A stretch of 64,000 nucleotides of DNA from DATBVX01 sp035263105 (GCA_035263105.1 DATFRO010000083.1:11250-75249); one strand, 5' to 3'; positions 8,126-17,877 are shown, counted from the stretch's first letter. Translations and numbers: made by a program. Notes: generated by a model not told the origin, from the sequence alone.

Positions 8126-9247
8126 TCATGTTCCAAAATCTCGAGAAGGCGCCGTGGCCGCCGGCGCCTGCGAATCAACCGCGCGCGGCGTGGAGCGGAC
8201 GGCCTGCTTGGCGCGCAGTCTCAGCCACGAAATGATTCCGCCGACGCTCGCCAGGCGCTGCGCACGGATCCCCCACATTTCGCGCCGGTCACTCATCCAC
8301 TGGCGCTTGTACTCGTCGTCGCCGGACAGGTAGTCGACGGTCTTCACCCGATCGACATCGATCGCCTGGCGCAGCAACTCTCGCGTCAGCACCGAGCCGG
8401 GCGAATATTCGGCATATTGCTCGTCATACACAAGCTTGAAGATGGCGGCAGTATCGCCAACCTTGAACCAGATCTGCGCCGCGAGCGGCTGGTCGTTGAG
8501 CCGCAGTACGCCGAGGCGCAGCCACCCGTTGGCCGCGTAGCGTCGGGCCACCTCGCGGATGAAGCGCGGATACGCTTCGTGACGTTGCCAGCTGCGCGCG
8601 TACACCGCCTCGAACTGATTCAGCGCTGCATCGACTTCGTGCGGTTGCTGCACGATGTGGATGTCGAGGCGCCCGGTCTTCTCGAGCCGCTTGCGCTTGC
8701 GGATGACGGTGTTGCGCACGGCGCCGGGCAGCTGTTTCTCGTATTCGGCGAAGCCGCTTTCCGTGATGGGCCGATACCAGTTGCCGAAACGAAAATAAGG
8801 TTCGACGACATAGCCGGCGCGCTCCAGTGTCTCGCACACGGTCGCAAAGAATCCCGACTGCTTGTCGAGCGGTGCGAGGTCGAGCCGCGGATCCGTGGCC
8901 AGTGCGGCAGCCAGTGCACGTGAGGCCTCGACCTCATCGACCGGCTCGAACCACAGGGGAGCGCTGTTGACGCAGTAGTAGTTCGACAGGCTGCGCGTGA
9001 TGTGCGGCGCGAGCGGGAAGCGTCCGGGCATGCGCTGCAGCGGCAGCCAGCCCACGGGCTGCTGCGTGGCGCCGTCAGACACGACGGCCAGCTTCAATTG
9101 ATCCTTGCCGCCGAGCAGGTGTTCGACGTAGGCCTCGTGCCACGCCCACGTCTGGTCGTAGCGATTGGTCGAACAGGTCTCGATCCGCCGCCGAACTTCC
9201 GTCGGAATGCGTGACAGGCTGTCGAAGAATGCGACTGTGAACGGCAT
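8126..9247 (-). CDS. GNAT/FemAB-like acyltransferase (CelD/BioF2-type)
   Basis: A 373-residue protein of the double-GNAT type seen in polysaccharide loci. The second half has the substrate/CoA fold signature region: a basic segment RNTVIRKRKRLEKTG near 195, LRLGVLRLNDQPLAAQIWF near 260, and a late YSPGSVLTRELLRQAID with VDYLSGDDEYKRQW near 325. GAGG about nine bases before the ATG supports the start. It heads the block running to 4203, divergent from the asparagine-synthase-like gene at 9406. It probably transfers an acyl or aminoacyl group to the polysaccharide or its precursor. Confidence 0.82.
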   Translation of the reverse strand: MPFTVAFFDSLSRIPTEVRRRIETCSTNRYDQTWAWHEAYVEHLLGGKDQLKLAVVSDGATQQPVGWLPLQRMPGRFPLAPHITRSLSNYYCVNSAPLWFEPVDEVEASRALAAALATDPRLDLAPLDKQSGFFATVCETLERAGYVVEPYFRFGNWYRPITESGFAEYEKQLPGAVRNTVIRKRKRLEKTGRLDIHIVQQPHEVDAALNQFEAVYARSWQRHEAYPRFIREVARRYAANGWLRLGVLRLNDQPLAAQIWFKVGDTAAIFKLVYDEQYAEYSPGSVLTRELLRQAIDVDRVKTVDYLSGDDEYKRQWMSDRREMWGIRAQRLASVGGIISWLRLRAKQAVRSTPRAVDSQAPAATAPSRDFGT

Positions 9248-9312
9248 CCGCCGTCGTCCTCAAACCGGGCTGATATGATGTTGGTATTGGTATCCGATCG
9301 ACTCTGCAACGC

Positions 9313-9345
9313 TATAAGAAGTAAGGTGAGCTGGCAAAGCTCCCC
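9313..9345 (+). promoter_or_regulatory. Possible -10 box and leader hairpin in the divergent gap
   Basis: In the 158-base gap between the divergent genes at 9247 and 9406, TATAAG (9313-9318) could be a -10 box for the plus-strand gene. Directly after it GAGCT-GGCAA-AGCTC (9328-9342) forms a small hairpin extended by two GC pairs. No convincing -35 box is found at normal spacing. Confidence 0.25.
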
Positions 9346-9405
9346 TTCTCCAAATTGTGACGAGTCTCCACACTCCGCCTGCCCGCTGCACCGCCAGCTG
9401 AACCA

Positions 9406-11274
9406 GTGTCCGTAGCCAGTTCCAGGCCCTCGGGCACGCCAGTTCAGCTGGCAGGCATTGTGCTGCAGGAGTGGCAACAGGAGTCACCGTCCGCCGCGGT
9501 CGAGGTTGCGGACGCGGGCGAGCTCGCCCGTCCTGCCCTACCCGCTCGCTCCTCGATCCGGCACTGTGGAGGGGCGGGACTGCGTGAATATGTCAGCCCG
9601 CAGGTCAGCGTCGCCATCGCGGGTACGGTGCGCTGGGGGGAAGATCGCGCCTGGCGGTCGCACCGCGACCAGGGCTTTGCCGCCGAGTTTGCCGAGCGCT
9701 GGATCACGAGCGGCAGCGCAGTCTTGTCGCAGCTGCGCGGAGCGTTCCTCGCGATCGTTCTCGATCGCACGCGCGGCGAGATCGTCATTGCGATCGACCG
9801 CATGGGCATCGTGCCGCTCAGCTACGCCATCGCGGCGGACGGCACGTTCGCGTTCGCAACTTCCACGACCGTGCTGCGAGCGCTGGCCGCGGTGCGCGCC
9901 CGGTTGTCCGCGCAACACCTGTTCCATTACGTCTACTTCCACATGGTGCCCAGTCCCGGAACGGTCTTCACCGACATCCACAAGCTGGAACCCGCGCATC
10001 TGCTGCGCGTCCGCAACGGTCGCGCCGACGCGCAGCGCTATTGGCAGCCGCAGTTCGCCAGCTCACCGCCCGCCTCCGTCGGCGAAACCCGCGAGCGGCT
10101 CCTCGAGGTGTTGGGTCACGGCGTGCAACGCTGCGAACCGCACGCAGCGACGGGCGCGTTTCTCAGCGGTGGCATCGACAGCTCGACGGTGACGGGCCTG
10201 TTGACGCGCTCGCAACCGGCTGCACCGCGCGTCTACTCGATGGGGTTCGCCGCGGCCGGATATGACGAGGCGCACTACGCGCGCACCAGCGCGCAGCACT
10301 TCGGAGCGCAGTTGCGCCAGTTCTATGTGCAGCCCGAGGACATCACGCGCGAGCTGCCCCTGGTCGCCGCCGCCTACGATGAACCCTTCGGCAACTCTTC
10401 GGCCATTCCCACACTGGTGTGCGCTCGCGCGGCGCACGCCGACGGCATCACACACATGCTCGCCGGCGATGGCGGGGACGAGCTCTTCGCGGGCAACACT
10501 CGTTACGCGAAGCAGCGGACCTTCGAGTTCTATCAGCACCTGCCGCGAATGCTGCGCGAACGCGTGGTCGAGCCTGTTGTCGAGCGCGGCGGCGCGGGCC
10601 TGGATCGGGTGTGGCCGTTGTCGAAGCTCGCGAGCTATGTGCGCCAGGCGCGCATTCCCATGCCGGAGCGAACCGAGAGTTACAACTTTCTCACGCGCAC
10701 GGGGCTGGCAGAGGTGTTCGAGCCTGACTTCCTCAGCCTCATCGACCCGCGCCTGCCCCTCGAGCTGTTGCGCCAGCGCTATGCGGACGCTCCCGCCGCA
10801 ACGCTGCTGGATCGCATGCTGTACCTGGACTGGAAGTTCACGCTGGCCGACAACGACCTGCGCAAGGTCGGACGCATGTGCGCGCTCGCGGGGGTCGAGG
10901 TGCAATACCCGTGGCTCGACGACGAGGTGGTGGAATTCTCCGCCACGCTTCCCGCGCAGTGGAAGATGCACGGCCGCGAGCTGCGCCACTTCGCCAAGCA
11001 GGCGCTGAGCGGATTCCTGCCGGACGAGGTCATTCGCAAGCCCAAGCATGGCTTCGGCCTGCCGTTCGGTGAGTGGCTGAAGATCTCCCCGGAACTACAG
11101 AACAACGTGTACGCGTTGCTGCGCGACCTGAAGCGGCGCGGCATCGTGCAACCGCGGTTCCTCGACACGCTCATCGAGCAACATCGCGGCGGCCACGCGG
11201 CCTACTACGGGTCCATGGTCTGGATCCTCGCCATGCTGGAAGCGTGGCTGAGCGCTCAGCGCCTCGACCTCTAG
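9406..11274 (+). CDS. Asparagine-synthase-like amidotransferase lacking the N-terminal cysteine
   Basis: A 622-residue protein starting at GTG 9406. The C-terminal synthetase domain is intact, with the ATP pyrophosphatase loop SGGIDSS at about 254-260, YDEPFGNSSAIPT near 325 and AGDGGDELFAGN near 357. The N-terminal class II glutaminase domain is recognisable (YVSPQVSVAIAGTVRW onward), but there is no Cys at position 2, so it should not hydrolyse glutamine. It is inverted relative to its neighbours and shares a CTAG with the convergent deacetylase. Likely role: ATP-dependent amide formation on a sugar or glycan intermediate, perhaps using free ammonia. A second, complete family member lies at 15979-17874. 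Confidence 0.88.
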   Translation: MSVASSRPSGTPVQLAGIVLQEWQQESPSAAVEVADAGELARPALPARSSIRHCGGAGLREYVSPQVSVAIAGTVRWGEDRAWRSHRDQGFAAEFAERWITSGSAVLSQLRGAFLAIVLDRTRGEIVIAIDRMGIVPLSYAIAADGTFAFATSTTVLRALAAVRARLSAQHLFHYVYFHMVPSPGTVFTDIHKLEPAHLLRVRNGRADAQRYWQPQFASSPPASVGETRERLLEVLGHGVQRCEPHAATGAFLSGGIDSSTVTGLLTRSQPAAPRVYSMGFAAAGYDEAHYARTSAQHFGAQLRQFYVQPEDITRELPLVAAAYDEPFGNSSAIPTLVCARAAHADGITHMLAGDGGDELFAGNTRYAKQRTFEFYQHLPRMLRERVVEPVVERGGAGLDRVWPLSKLASYVRQARIPMPERTESYNFLTRTGLAEVFEPDFLSLIDPRLPLELLRQRYADAPAATLLDRMLYLDWKFTLADNDLRKVGRMCALAGVEVQYPWLDDEVVEFSATLPAQWKMHGRELRHFAKQALSGFLPDEVIRKPKHGFGLPFGEWLKISPELQNNVYALLRDLKRRGIVQPRFLDTLIEQHRGGHAAYYGSMVWILAMLEAWLSAQRLDL

Positions 11275-12254
11275 CCCGGCTGCGGGGCGACGGCCTCGCT
11301 GGCTCGCGCGCCGAAACTCTTGGCGAGTCGCAGCGCGAACTCGACCGGCGAGGCGCCGAGAGCGGCGACGCGTGGTATCTGCAGGATGTCGCTGTGCCGA
11401 TCCGCCCGCCCCCACGCGGTGGACACCGCCAGTTCGAAGCCGGCATCGCGCACCATGTGGACGTGCTCGGAGCGATAGTCTCGCCCGGGCCGCCCGTTCG
11501 GGTACGCAAACGCCTTCACCTGTTCTCCCACGAGCGATTCCAGCCGCTCCTTGCTCGCATTGATCTCATCGCGTGCCACCCGCTCATCCACTTCGGCCAG
11601 GATGTAGTGCTGACACGTGTGCGCACCGATTTCGGCACCGGCGGCTGCCAGCGCCTGCACCTGCGCAGAAGTCATCATCAGGTCGCGCGGCAGGTCGGCG
11701 CGCGCGAGTTCCGCAAGGCGCACACACCATTCCTGCCTGCGCTGCGGCGGCTGGTACTTCAGCCGATCGATGAGAAGGTTGATCGCCTGGCGACGTTGCT
11801 CGAGCGTCGCGATGGGCAGCGGCTCGAGGTCCAGCCAGGGCGCACTCAGCTGCTCGCCCGGCGCGAGGCGCACGGCTTCGATCACCGAATCGTTGAACAT
11901 CCGCCCGCCGTCGAGGAAGCCGGTGGAGATGAAGAACGTCGCCGGAACACTGAAGCGGCTCAGGATCGGCCAGGCGACCTGCTGATTGTCCGCGTAGCCG
12001 TCGTCGAAGGTGACCGCCACCGCGCCCGCGGGCAGTGCATTTTCCTGCATCAATGAGATCGCAGTCCGCAGCGCGAGCGGCGTGAACCATTCGCGCAGCA
12101 CGCGCATCTGCCAATCGAACTGCTCGCGATCCGGCACGTCCGGCAGCAGCGGATCGCGCTGCGCCAGCACGCGATGAAACGTGAGCACCAGCAGGCGGTC
12201 GCGCCCGAATGCCGAGGCCGCGCGCGACAGGAGCGCAGTGATCTTGCGCATCAT
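11271..12254 (-). CDS. Polysaccharide deacetylase (NodB family, CE4)
   Basis: A 327-residue protein with the NodB signature: LTFHRVL at about residue 24, FDDGYADN near 82 (catalytic and metal aspartates) and GAHTCQHY near 210, giving the metal histidine pair. It begins MMRKIT, so either ATG may be used. The stop overlaps the stop of the convergent gene at 11274 within CTAG. It removes N-acetyl groups from a sugar residue, probably of the XrtA-locus polysaccharide. It follows the O-antigen-ligase-like gene by 16 bases. Confidence 0.9.
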   Translation of the reverse strand: MMRKITALLSRAASAFGRDRLLVLTFHRVLAQRDPLLPDVPDREQFDWQMRVLREWFTPLALRTAISLMQENALPAGAVAVTFDDGYADNQQVAWPILSRFSVPATFFISTGFLDGGRMFNDSVIEAVRLAPGEQLSAPWLDLEPLPIATLEQRRQAINLLIDRLKYQPPQRRQEWCVRLAELARADLPRDLMMTSAQVQALAAAGAEIGAHTCQHYILAEVDERVARDEINASKERLESLVGEQVKAFAYPNGRPGRDYRSEHVHMVRDAGFELAVSTAWGRADRHSDILQIPRVAALGASPVEFALRLAKSFGARASEAVAPQPG

Positions 12255-12270
12255 GAGTTGTCACGTCGCA

Positions 12271-13581
12271 TCAGCGATGCATTCCCGGGGCGGCCGGCGA
12301 GGCGGCCTGGGTGTCGAGCGCACCGTTCGTCTGTGGCACCGGTGCGCGCAGGGCATCCTGCACGGCGACCTTCGCGAGCACCGCAATCGTCATGAGGTGA
12401 TACGGCAGATCGAAGTAGGCGAGTCCGAGGAATATGCCGCCCACGGCGTAGCCGACGAATCCGACCTGCATCATGGCCGCGAGATCGCGCGCCCATAACA
12501 AATCGGGACGATCACGCGCTGCGCGGATCACCCAGCCGGCGGTCCGCAGCGTGAGGAAGCCCAGCAGCACAAAGAGAATGAGTCCCACGAAGCCGTGCTC
12601 GGCCAGCACCTGGAAGTAGATGCTGTGCGCGTCGTGGAAGGCTTCCGGGTCTGGCGCATAGCGGTGGAACAGGTCGCGGGTGAACGTATTGAATCCACCG
12701 CCCACCACCGGGTGATCGCTGGCGAGGTTCCACGCAAAATGCCAGGCGTTGATGCGTCCCATGGCGGAGGAGTCTTCGGTGTACTCGCCGATGGTGCCCA
12801 TGCGTTCCATCCACTTCTCGGGCATGAACGAGGTCGCCAGCACGGCGGTGAGAAACAGCGGGATCCCGAACATCAACTTGTGACGGCTCTTCAGCCACAG
12901 CATCAACACCATCACCGCGCCGCCGACCAGCGCGCCGCGCGAATAGGAGCCGACGATCGCGAACGCCGAAAGCACCATGCCGACAATCAGGCCGCCGCGC
13001 ACCCAGCGGTTACGCGACTGCGTTTGCAGGTAGCGCATCAGCGGAACGATCATCAGGAGGGCGAGCGCGAGCTCGTTGTTGCCTTCGATGAAACTGCCCG
13101 GCGGACCCCACACGCGGTACACACCGCCGGTTGCCGCGGTGAACAGTCCGCCCTTGATGCCGAAGAAGCCGATCGAGGCGACGATCACCCACGTGAGCTG
13201 ATTCAGCTTCTCGCGCGAACCCATCAGGAGCAGCGTCGCCAGGATCATGGCCTGCACCTTGATGCTGCGTTCCCATCCGAGCTCCGCACTTACGGGATTG
13301 AGCGCAAAGAAGGTCGTGACGCAGGTCCACAGCGCCCACATCAACCAGACGACGGTCACCGGGGTCCAGGGAAAGCGCACCTTCTCCCTGCTGAACAGCA
13401 GGCCCACAAAGGTCGCTCCGGCCGCGACCTGCACGAAGGGAAACGCGTAGGCGAAGCCCCAGGTCATGCGATGCGGATTCATGTAGCCGAGCCACGACCA
13501 GACCAGCAGGCCGATGCTCGGCCGCGCGATCATGAACGGTATCGCGCCGAAAACCAGGATGGTCAGGAGGATGTCACGCAC
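12271..13581 (-). CDS. O-antigen ligase/polymerase-like protein, exosortase A-associated (TIGR03097-like)
   Basis: A 436-residue inner-membrane protein with about ten hydrophobic helices and a large periplasmic loop near residues 260-320 (HPVVGGGFNTF and AHSIYFQVLAEHGFVG), the usual Wzy_C/WaaL signature. GYMNPHRMTWGFAYAFPF near residue 32 is typical of the XrtA-associated O-glycosylation ligase. It starts with GTG at 13581, nine bases after the upstream glycosyltransferase stop. It may polymerise the repeat unit, or transfer glycan to sorted PEP-CTERM proteins. Confidence 0.92.
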   Translation of the reverse strand: MRDILLTILVFGAIPFMIARPSIGLLVWSWLGYMNPHRMTWGFAYAFPFVQVAAGATFVGLLFSREKVRFPWTPVTVVWLMWALWTCVTTFFALNPVSAELGWERSIKVQAMILATLLLMGSREKLNQLTWVIVASIGFFGIKGGLFTAATGGVYRVWGPPGSFIEGNNELALALLMIVPLMRYLQTQSRNRWVRGGLIVGMVLSAFAIVGSYSRGALVGGAVMVLMLWLKSRHKLMFGIPLFLTAVLATSFMPEKWMERMGTIGEYTEDSSAMGRINAWHFAWNLASDHPVVGGGFNTFTRDLFHRYAPDPEAFHDAHSIYFQVLAEHGFVGLILFVLLGFLTLRTAGWVIRAARDRPDLLWARDLAAMMQVGFVGYAVGGIFLGLAYFDLPYHLMTIAVLAKVAVQDALRAPVPQTNGALDTQAASPAAPGMHR

Positions 13582-13590
13582 TGCGACCGC

Positions 13591-14781
13591 TCACTCGTGC
13601 ATCGCTCGCCGCCGCCACGCCCGTCCGCCGCTGGCGCGAGCGCTGATCAGCTTGCCGGCGAGCGTCTCGATTCTCGCCGCGTTGGCGGACCAGGTCAGGT
13701 CTCGCTCGGCGATCGTCGCCCGCGCGCGCCGCCCGATTCGCTCACGTAACGCGGGATCGCGACACAGGCGCTCCACCGCGGCGATCATTGCAGGCGCATC
13801 GCCGGGAGCGAACAGCAGCGCGTTGTCCTCATGAGTGAGGATCTCCCGGATGTTGGGTCGGTCCGGAGCGACGATCGCACGCCCCATCGCCAGGTACTCG
13901 AACAGCTTCAGGGGCGATGCGTATTCCACCACTTCCGGCTGCAGCGCGACGTCGAAAGCGGCGACGTGCGAGGCAACCTGTGCACGCGGCACGATACCGG
14001 TGACACGCACGCGCGCGACGACCCCGGCCTCCTCGGCCCGACGCTCCACTTCGCTTCGCGCCGGGCCATCGCCGACGAGCAGCAGGAAGCGATCGGGACT
14101 GCGGGCGACCACGGTGACGAGGTCGTTGAGTCCGTGCCAGCCGCGCATGAATCCGGTGAACCCGAGCACCGTGTGGCCGTCCACACCCAGCCGCTGCTGC
14201 GCCCGTTCCGTGGGCTCGATTTCGCCGAACTTGTCGAGGTCGATGCCGTTCGGCACGACGTGGAGACGATCGGCTGATACGCCCGCGGCCACGATCCGCT
14301 CCGCCAACACTCGCGTTACGGCGAGCACCGCGTCCGCGTTACGCCAGGCGAAGCGCTCGCTCCAGCGCGCCAGGCGGTGCAGACGAATGCCGCCATAGGC
14401 GCTGCGTTCCTCGAGGAGCGGCGCATTCACCTCCAGCAGGATCGGCAGGCGCAGGAGCTTGCTGGCCCACAGGCCAGCGACGAAGTAGAGGTTGTAGCGC
14501 TCGTAGATGAAATCCGGGCGCCAGCGCCACGCGGCCCAGAGGATGCGCACGAGCGCGATGGCGTTGTAGGAAAACTCGAGCAACTCGTACGCGAAGTGCG
14601 GCACCAGGCGCTTGAGGCGCGCCACCACGCCGCCCTCGAATCCAAACTGCTGCGCATGCAGTCCGCTCGGTCCCACGACCTTCACGTCGTGACCCCGGGC
14701 GCGCAGTGCGGCAATGATCTCCTCGATGTGCACGGCCTGGCCGTCGTTCGAGGCGATGCGGTGATGGTAGAGAACGCGCAT
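13591..14781 (-). CDS. Glycosyltransferase, GT4-like
   Basis: A 396-residue GT-B protein. MRVLYHHRIASNDGQAVH gives the first Rossmann strand and acceptor loop, HVVPNGIDLDKF near 188 the linker to the donor domain, and LGFTGFMRGWHGL with VGDGPARSEVE the UDP/GDP-sugar-binding half. A long EYASPLKLFEYLAMGRAIVAPD segment carries the donor-contact acidic residues. The start at 14781 shares its A with the TGA of the upstream gene (TGATG). Part of the polysaccharide assembly row; the sugar is unknown. Confidence 0.92.
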   Translation of the reverse strand: MRVLYHHRIASNDGQAVHIEEIIAALRARGHDVKVVGPSGLHAQQFGFEGGVVARLKRLVPHFAYELLEFSYNAIALVRILWAAWRWRPDFIYERYNLYFVAGLWASKLLRLPILLEVNAPLLEERSAYGGIRLHRLARWSERFAWRNADAVLAVTRVLAERIVAAGVSADRLHVVPNGIDLDKFGEIEPTERAQQRLGVDGHTVLGFTGFMRGWHGLNDLVTVVARSPDRFLLLVGDGPARSEVERRAEEAGVVARVRVTGIVPRAQVASHVAAFDVALQPEVVEYASPLKLFEYLAMGRAIVAPDRPNIREILTHEDNALLFAPGDAPAMIAAVERLCRDPALRERIGRRARATIAERDLTWSANAARIETLAGKLISARASGGRAWRRRAMHE

Positions 14782-15956
14782 CAGGTGCCCTGGGCGGCCA
14801 GGCCGCGAAACAGATCGCCGAGGGCGCCGACGGTGGCGTCCCATGAGAATGCTTCGACGTGCTTGCGCAGGCTCATGCTATCGACGTGGTTCGCTCGCAG
14901 GGCCGCGACCGCGCTGCATATTGCCTGCGGCGTGCGCTCCGTGAGAAGAGTGCCCGACACGCCGTTCACCAGGATCTCGGAAACTCCGCCCACGTCAGTC
15001 GCAATCACCGGCGTGCCACAAGCGAGCGCTTCCAGCACCACGTTGGGCATTCCCTCCGACTGCGAGGCGAGAATCAGGACGTCGGCAGCGCGGTAGTGTT
15101 CGCGCACCATCGGCGGCGCCAGGGCGCCGGTAAACCGCACTCGATCCGTAACGCCGCATTCGCGGGCGACTGTTTCCAGCTGGCCGCGCAGCGGGCCTTC
15201 GCCGACGATGATCAGTCCCGCATCGGGCATCAGCGCCAGCGCGCGGATCACGAGTTCATGTCCCTTGCCGGCGACCAGGCGGCCGACTGACAGCAGTGTG
15301 AAGCGCTCGCAGCCGATGGCCCGCCGGGCCGCCTCGCGGTCGGCCGGCGAGAAAAAATCCAGGTCCACTCCATTGCGAAGGGTGCGTACCTTGTCCGCGG
15401 GAGCGCCCAGCTCCAGCAATCGACGACGCAGCGCCTCGCTCACCGTGATGACCACGGCACTCTGGCGCACCGCCCAGAGGATCATGCGTCTCGGCCAGGG
15501 CAGGTTGCCGATCACGTTGATGTCGCTGCCGCGCGCGGTGATGACGAGCGGACGCCGGGTGCGTTGCGCCAGGATCGCCGCCGCGACTCCGTCGGGATAA
15601 ACATAGTGCGCATCGATCACCGAAAATCCCGGCGCGCGGCCGATCGCCCGTACCGTGCCGAGCGTCGCCTGCGCCAGCGCCAGCGGCTGAATCGACATGC
15701 CGACCTTTGGCAGCATCGGGTAACGCGGATGCCACACATCGAGTCCATTGCGCTCCTCGTGCTGCGGGACGCGTGCAAAGCGCGCGTACTTCCCGAACAT
15801 GCGATGGCGCGCGGGAAACCAGGGCACGGGCGCCACCACGGTCGCGCCCACGCCTCCCGCAGCCACCAATCGACGCAGCCTTTGCTCGACGAACAGGCCG
15901 TGCTGCGGCATTTCTGCGTTGGGATACAGGCTGCTGAAAGTCAGGATCTTCACCAC
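14781..15956 (-). CDS. Glycosyltransferase, GT4 (XrtA-locus type)
   Basis: A 391-residue GT-B enzyme. ILTFSSLYPNAEMPQHGLFV at the N-terminus and ITARGSDINVIGN near residue 138 resemble the exosortase-associated family typified by Daro_2409 (TIGR04063-like). The donor half has LLSVGRLVAGKGH, VGEGPLRGQLE and the E-x7-E pair in EGMPNVVLE. A GTG start at 15956 is followed by another GTG; either fits. Adds a sugar to the growing lipid-linked unit, by family role. Confidence 0.9.
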   Translation of the reverse strand: MVKILTFSSLYPNAEMPQHGLFVEQRLRRLVAAGGVGATVVAPVPWFPARHRMFGKYARFARVPQHEERNGLDVWHPRYPMLPKVGMSIQPLALAQATLGTVRAIGRAPGFSVIDAHYVYPDGVAAAILAQRTRRPLVITARGSDINVIGNLPWPRRMILWAVRQSAVVITVSEALRRRLLELGAPADKVRTLRNGVDLDFFSPADREAARRAIGCERFTLLSVGRLVAGKGHELVIRALALMPDAGLIIVGEGPLRGQLETVARECGVTDRVRFTGALAPPMVREHYRAADVLILASQSEGMPNVVLEALACGTPVIATDVGGVSEILVNGVSGTLLTERTPQAICSAVAALRANHVDSMSLRKHVEAFSWDATVGALGDLFRGLAAQGT

Positions 15957-15978
15957 GTGCCGCGGCCCTGGTGGCAGC

Positions 15979-17874
15979 TCAGCCTGCCAGCCGCAGGCGC
16001 AGAAACCCCTCGAACATCAGCAGCGCCCAGAGTGACGCGCTGTGATCGCGCGTGCCGTTGATGTGCTGACTGACCAGCCGACGCAACGGCGCGGGCTCGA
16101 AAATGCCCGCTTCGGCGAGGCTCCCCTCGAGCAACGCCCGCTGCATGCGCTCTCGCAGCGGCCCGCGCAGCCAGCGAGCAAGCGGCACCGCAAATCCCAT
16201 CTTGGGCCGATACATGATGTCCGTCGGCAGAAAACCACGCAGGCTGTCCTTGAAGATCGCCTTGCCCTCTCCCGCCCGCAGCTTCAGGTCGGCCGGGAGC
16301 GAGGCCGCCCACTCGACCAGGGTGTAGTCGAGTATCGGGCCGCGCACTTCGAGCGAATGCGCCATGCTCGCGCGGTCCACCTTGACCAGGATGTCTCCCG
16401 GCAGGTAGGTCATGAAGTCCAGGTACTGCACGAACGACAGCGGATGATCGGTGGGCGCATCGGCGCAATGACGCGCGAACGTATCGAGCGCCCGGTATCC
16501 GTTGAGCTGGCGCAGGAAGTCGGCGCTGTAGAGCCCGAGTCGCAGGTAGTCCGGTGTGAAGGAAACCGAGTGGAAGTACGCCGCCATCGAGTCCCGCGCC
16601 AGCGCCTGGAACGTCGACTTGGCGCGCAGCGGCCGCGGCGCCCAGTCGAGCTTGGGATAGACCGCACCCAACGCGCCGAACAGCGGCCCGCGCAATGCTT
16701 GCGGCAGGAGCCGGCGCAGATGCTCTTCGCGCATGTGCCAGCGATAGCGTCGATAGCCGGCGAACGTTTCGTCACCGCCATCGCCCGACAGGGCCACCGT
16801 GACGCGCTTGCGCGCCAACTGGCACACGCGGTAGGTCGGGATCGCCGAACTGTCGGCGAAGGGTTCGTCGTAGACCTTCACCAGCGTATCGAGCAGATCG
16901 TAGTCATCGACCTCGACCTGCTCGACGTGATGGCGCGTGTGGTACTGGTCGGCCACGACCTTGGCGTACGCGGCCTCGTTGTATTCCGGATCGCCGAAGG
17001 AGATCGAGCACGTGTTGACCGGATCCGCCGAGAGCCCCGCCATCATCGCCACGACGGCGCTCGAGTCGACGCCACCCGACAGGAATGCTCCGAGCGGCAC
17101 TTCCGACATCAGGCGGATGCGCGTGGCCTCGCGCAATCGCGCCACCAATTCTTCCGCGACCGCGCCCTCATCGCGCGGTGCGTGCCCATTGAAGCTCAGG
17201 TTCCAGTAGCGTCGCGGGGTGGCGAGGGGCTCGCCACGCTTGATCATGAGCGTGTGCCCCGGGGCGAGCTTCGACACGTTCGCGAGGATGCACTTCGGAT
17301 CGGGCACATAGCCCAACGCCAGGTAGTCCTCGACCGCTGTTGGGTCCAGGCGGCGCGATACCCGCGGGTCGACCAGGAGCGCCTTGAGCTCGGAGGCGAA
17401 CAACAGCTCGCCGCCAGGCAGGAGTGAGTAGTAGAGCGGTTTCTTGCCCAGGCGATCGCGCGCCAGGAACAGCGTCTCGCGATTCCGATCCCAGATCGCG
17501 AATGCGAACATGCCATTGAGCCGATCGACGCAGCGCTCGCCCCACTCCTCCCAGGCATGCACGATGACTTCGGTGTCCGAGTGAGTGCGAAAGCGATGAC
17601 CCGCATCGCTCAGTTCGCGCACCAGCGGCGGATAGTTGTAGATCTCGCCGTTGAAAATGATGATCACCGAGCCGTCTTCGTTGGCGAGCGGCTGCTGGCC
17701 GGTCGACAGATCGATGATGGCGAGCCGCCGGTGGCCGAGCGCGACGCCGGGCTCGAAGTGCTCGCCGCCCTCGTCCGGTCCACGATGCAGCAGCGCCTGC
17801 ATCATGTTGCGCAACAGTTGACGATCGGGTTCGCCGCGACCGCGGGTATCAAAGATTCCGGCTATTCCACACAT
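15979..17874 (-). CDS. Asparagine synthase (glutamine-hydrolysing), exosortase A-associated (TIGR03108-like)
   Basis: A 631-residue class II glutamine amidotransferase. Met-Cys2-Gly-Ile-Ala-Gly exposes the catalytic cysteine; HRGPDEGG near 31, NGEIYN near 75 and SDTEVIVHAWEEWG near 98 complete the glutaminase site. The synthetase domain has SGGVDSSAVVAM near 264 and LSGDGGDETFAGYRRYRWH near 366. Unlike the homologue at 9406 it can use glutamine. It lies in the operon three bases before the sugar transferase stop upstream. In XrtA loci this enzyme probably amidates a sugar carboxylate of the polysaccharide rather than making free asparagine. Confidence 0.95.
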   Translation of the reverse strand: MCGIAGIFDTRGRGEPDRQLLRNMMQALLHRGPDEGGEHFEPGVALGHRRLAIIDLSTGQQPLANEDGSVIIIFNGEIYNYPPLVRELSDAGHRFRTHSDTEVIVHAWEEWGERCVDRLNGMFAFAIWDRNRETLFLARDRLGKKPLYYSLLPGGELLFASELKALLVDPRVSRRLDPTAVEDYLALGYVPDPKCILANVSKLAPGHTLMIKRGEPLATPRRYWNLSFNGHAPRDEGAVAEELVARLREATRIRLMSEVPLGAFLSGGVDSSAVVAMMAGLSADPVNTCSISFGDPEYNEAAYAKVVADQYHTRHHVEQVEVDDYDLLDTLVKVYDEPFADSSAIPTYRVCQLARKRVTVALSGDGGDETFAGYRRYRWHMREEHLRRLLPQALRGPLFGALGAVYPKLDWAPRPLRAKSTFQALARDSMAAYFHSVSFTPDYLRLGLYSADFLRQLNGYRALDTFARHCADAPTDHPLSFVQYLDFMTYLPGDILVKVDRASMAHSLEVRGPILDYTLVEWAASLPADLKLRAGEGKAIFKDSLRGFLPTDIMYRPKMGFAVPLARWLRGPLRERMQRALLEGSLAEAGIFEPAPLRRLVSQHINGTRDHSASLWALLMFEGFLRLRLAG

Positions 17875-17877
17875 ACC

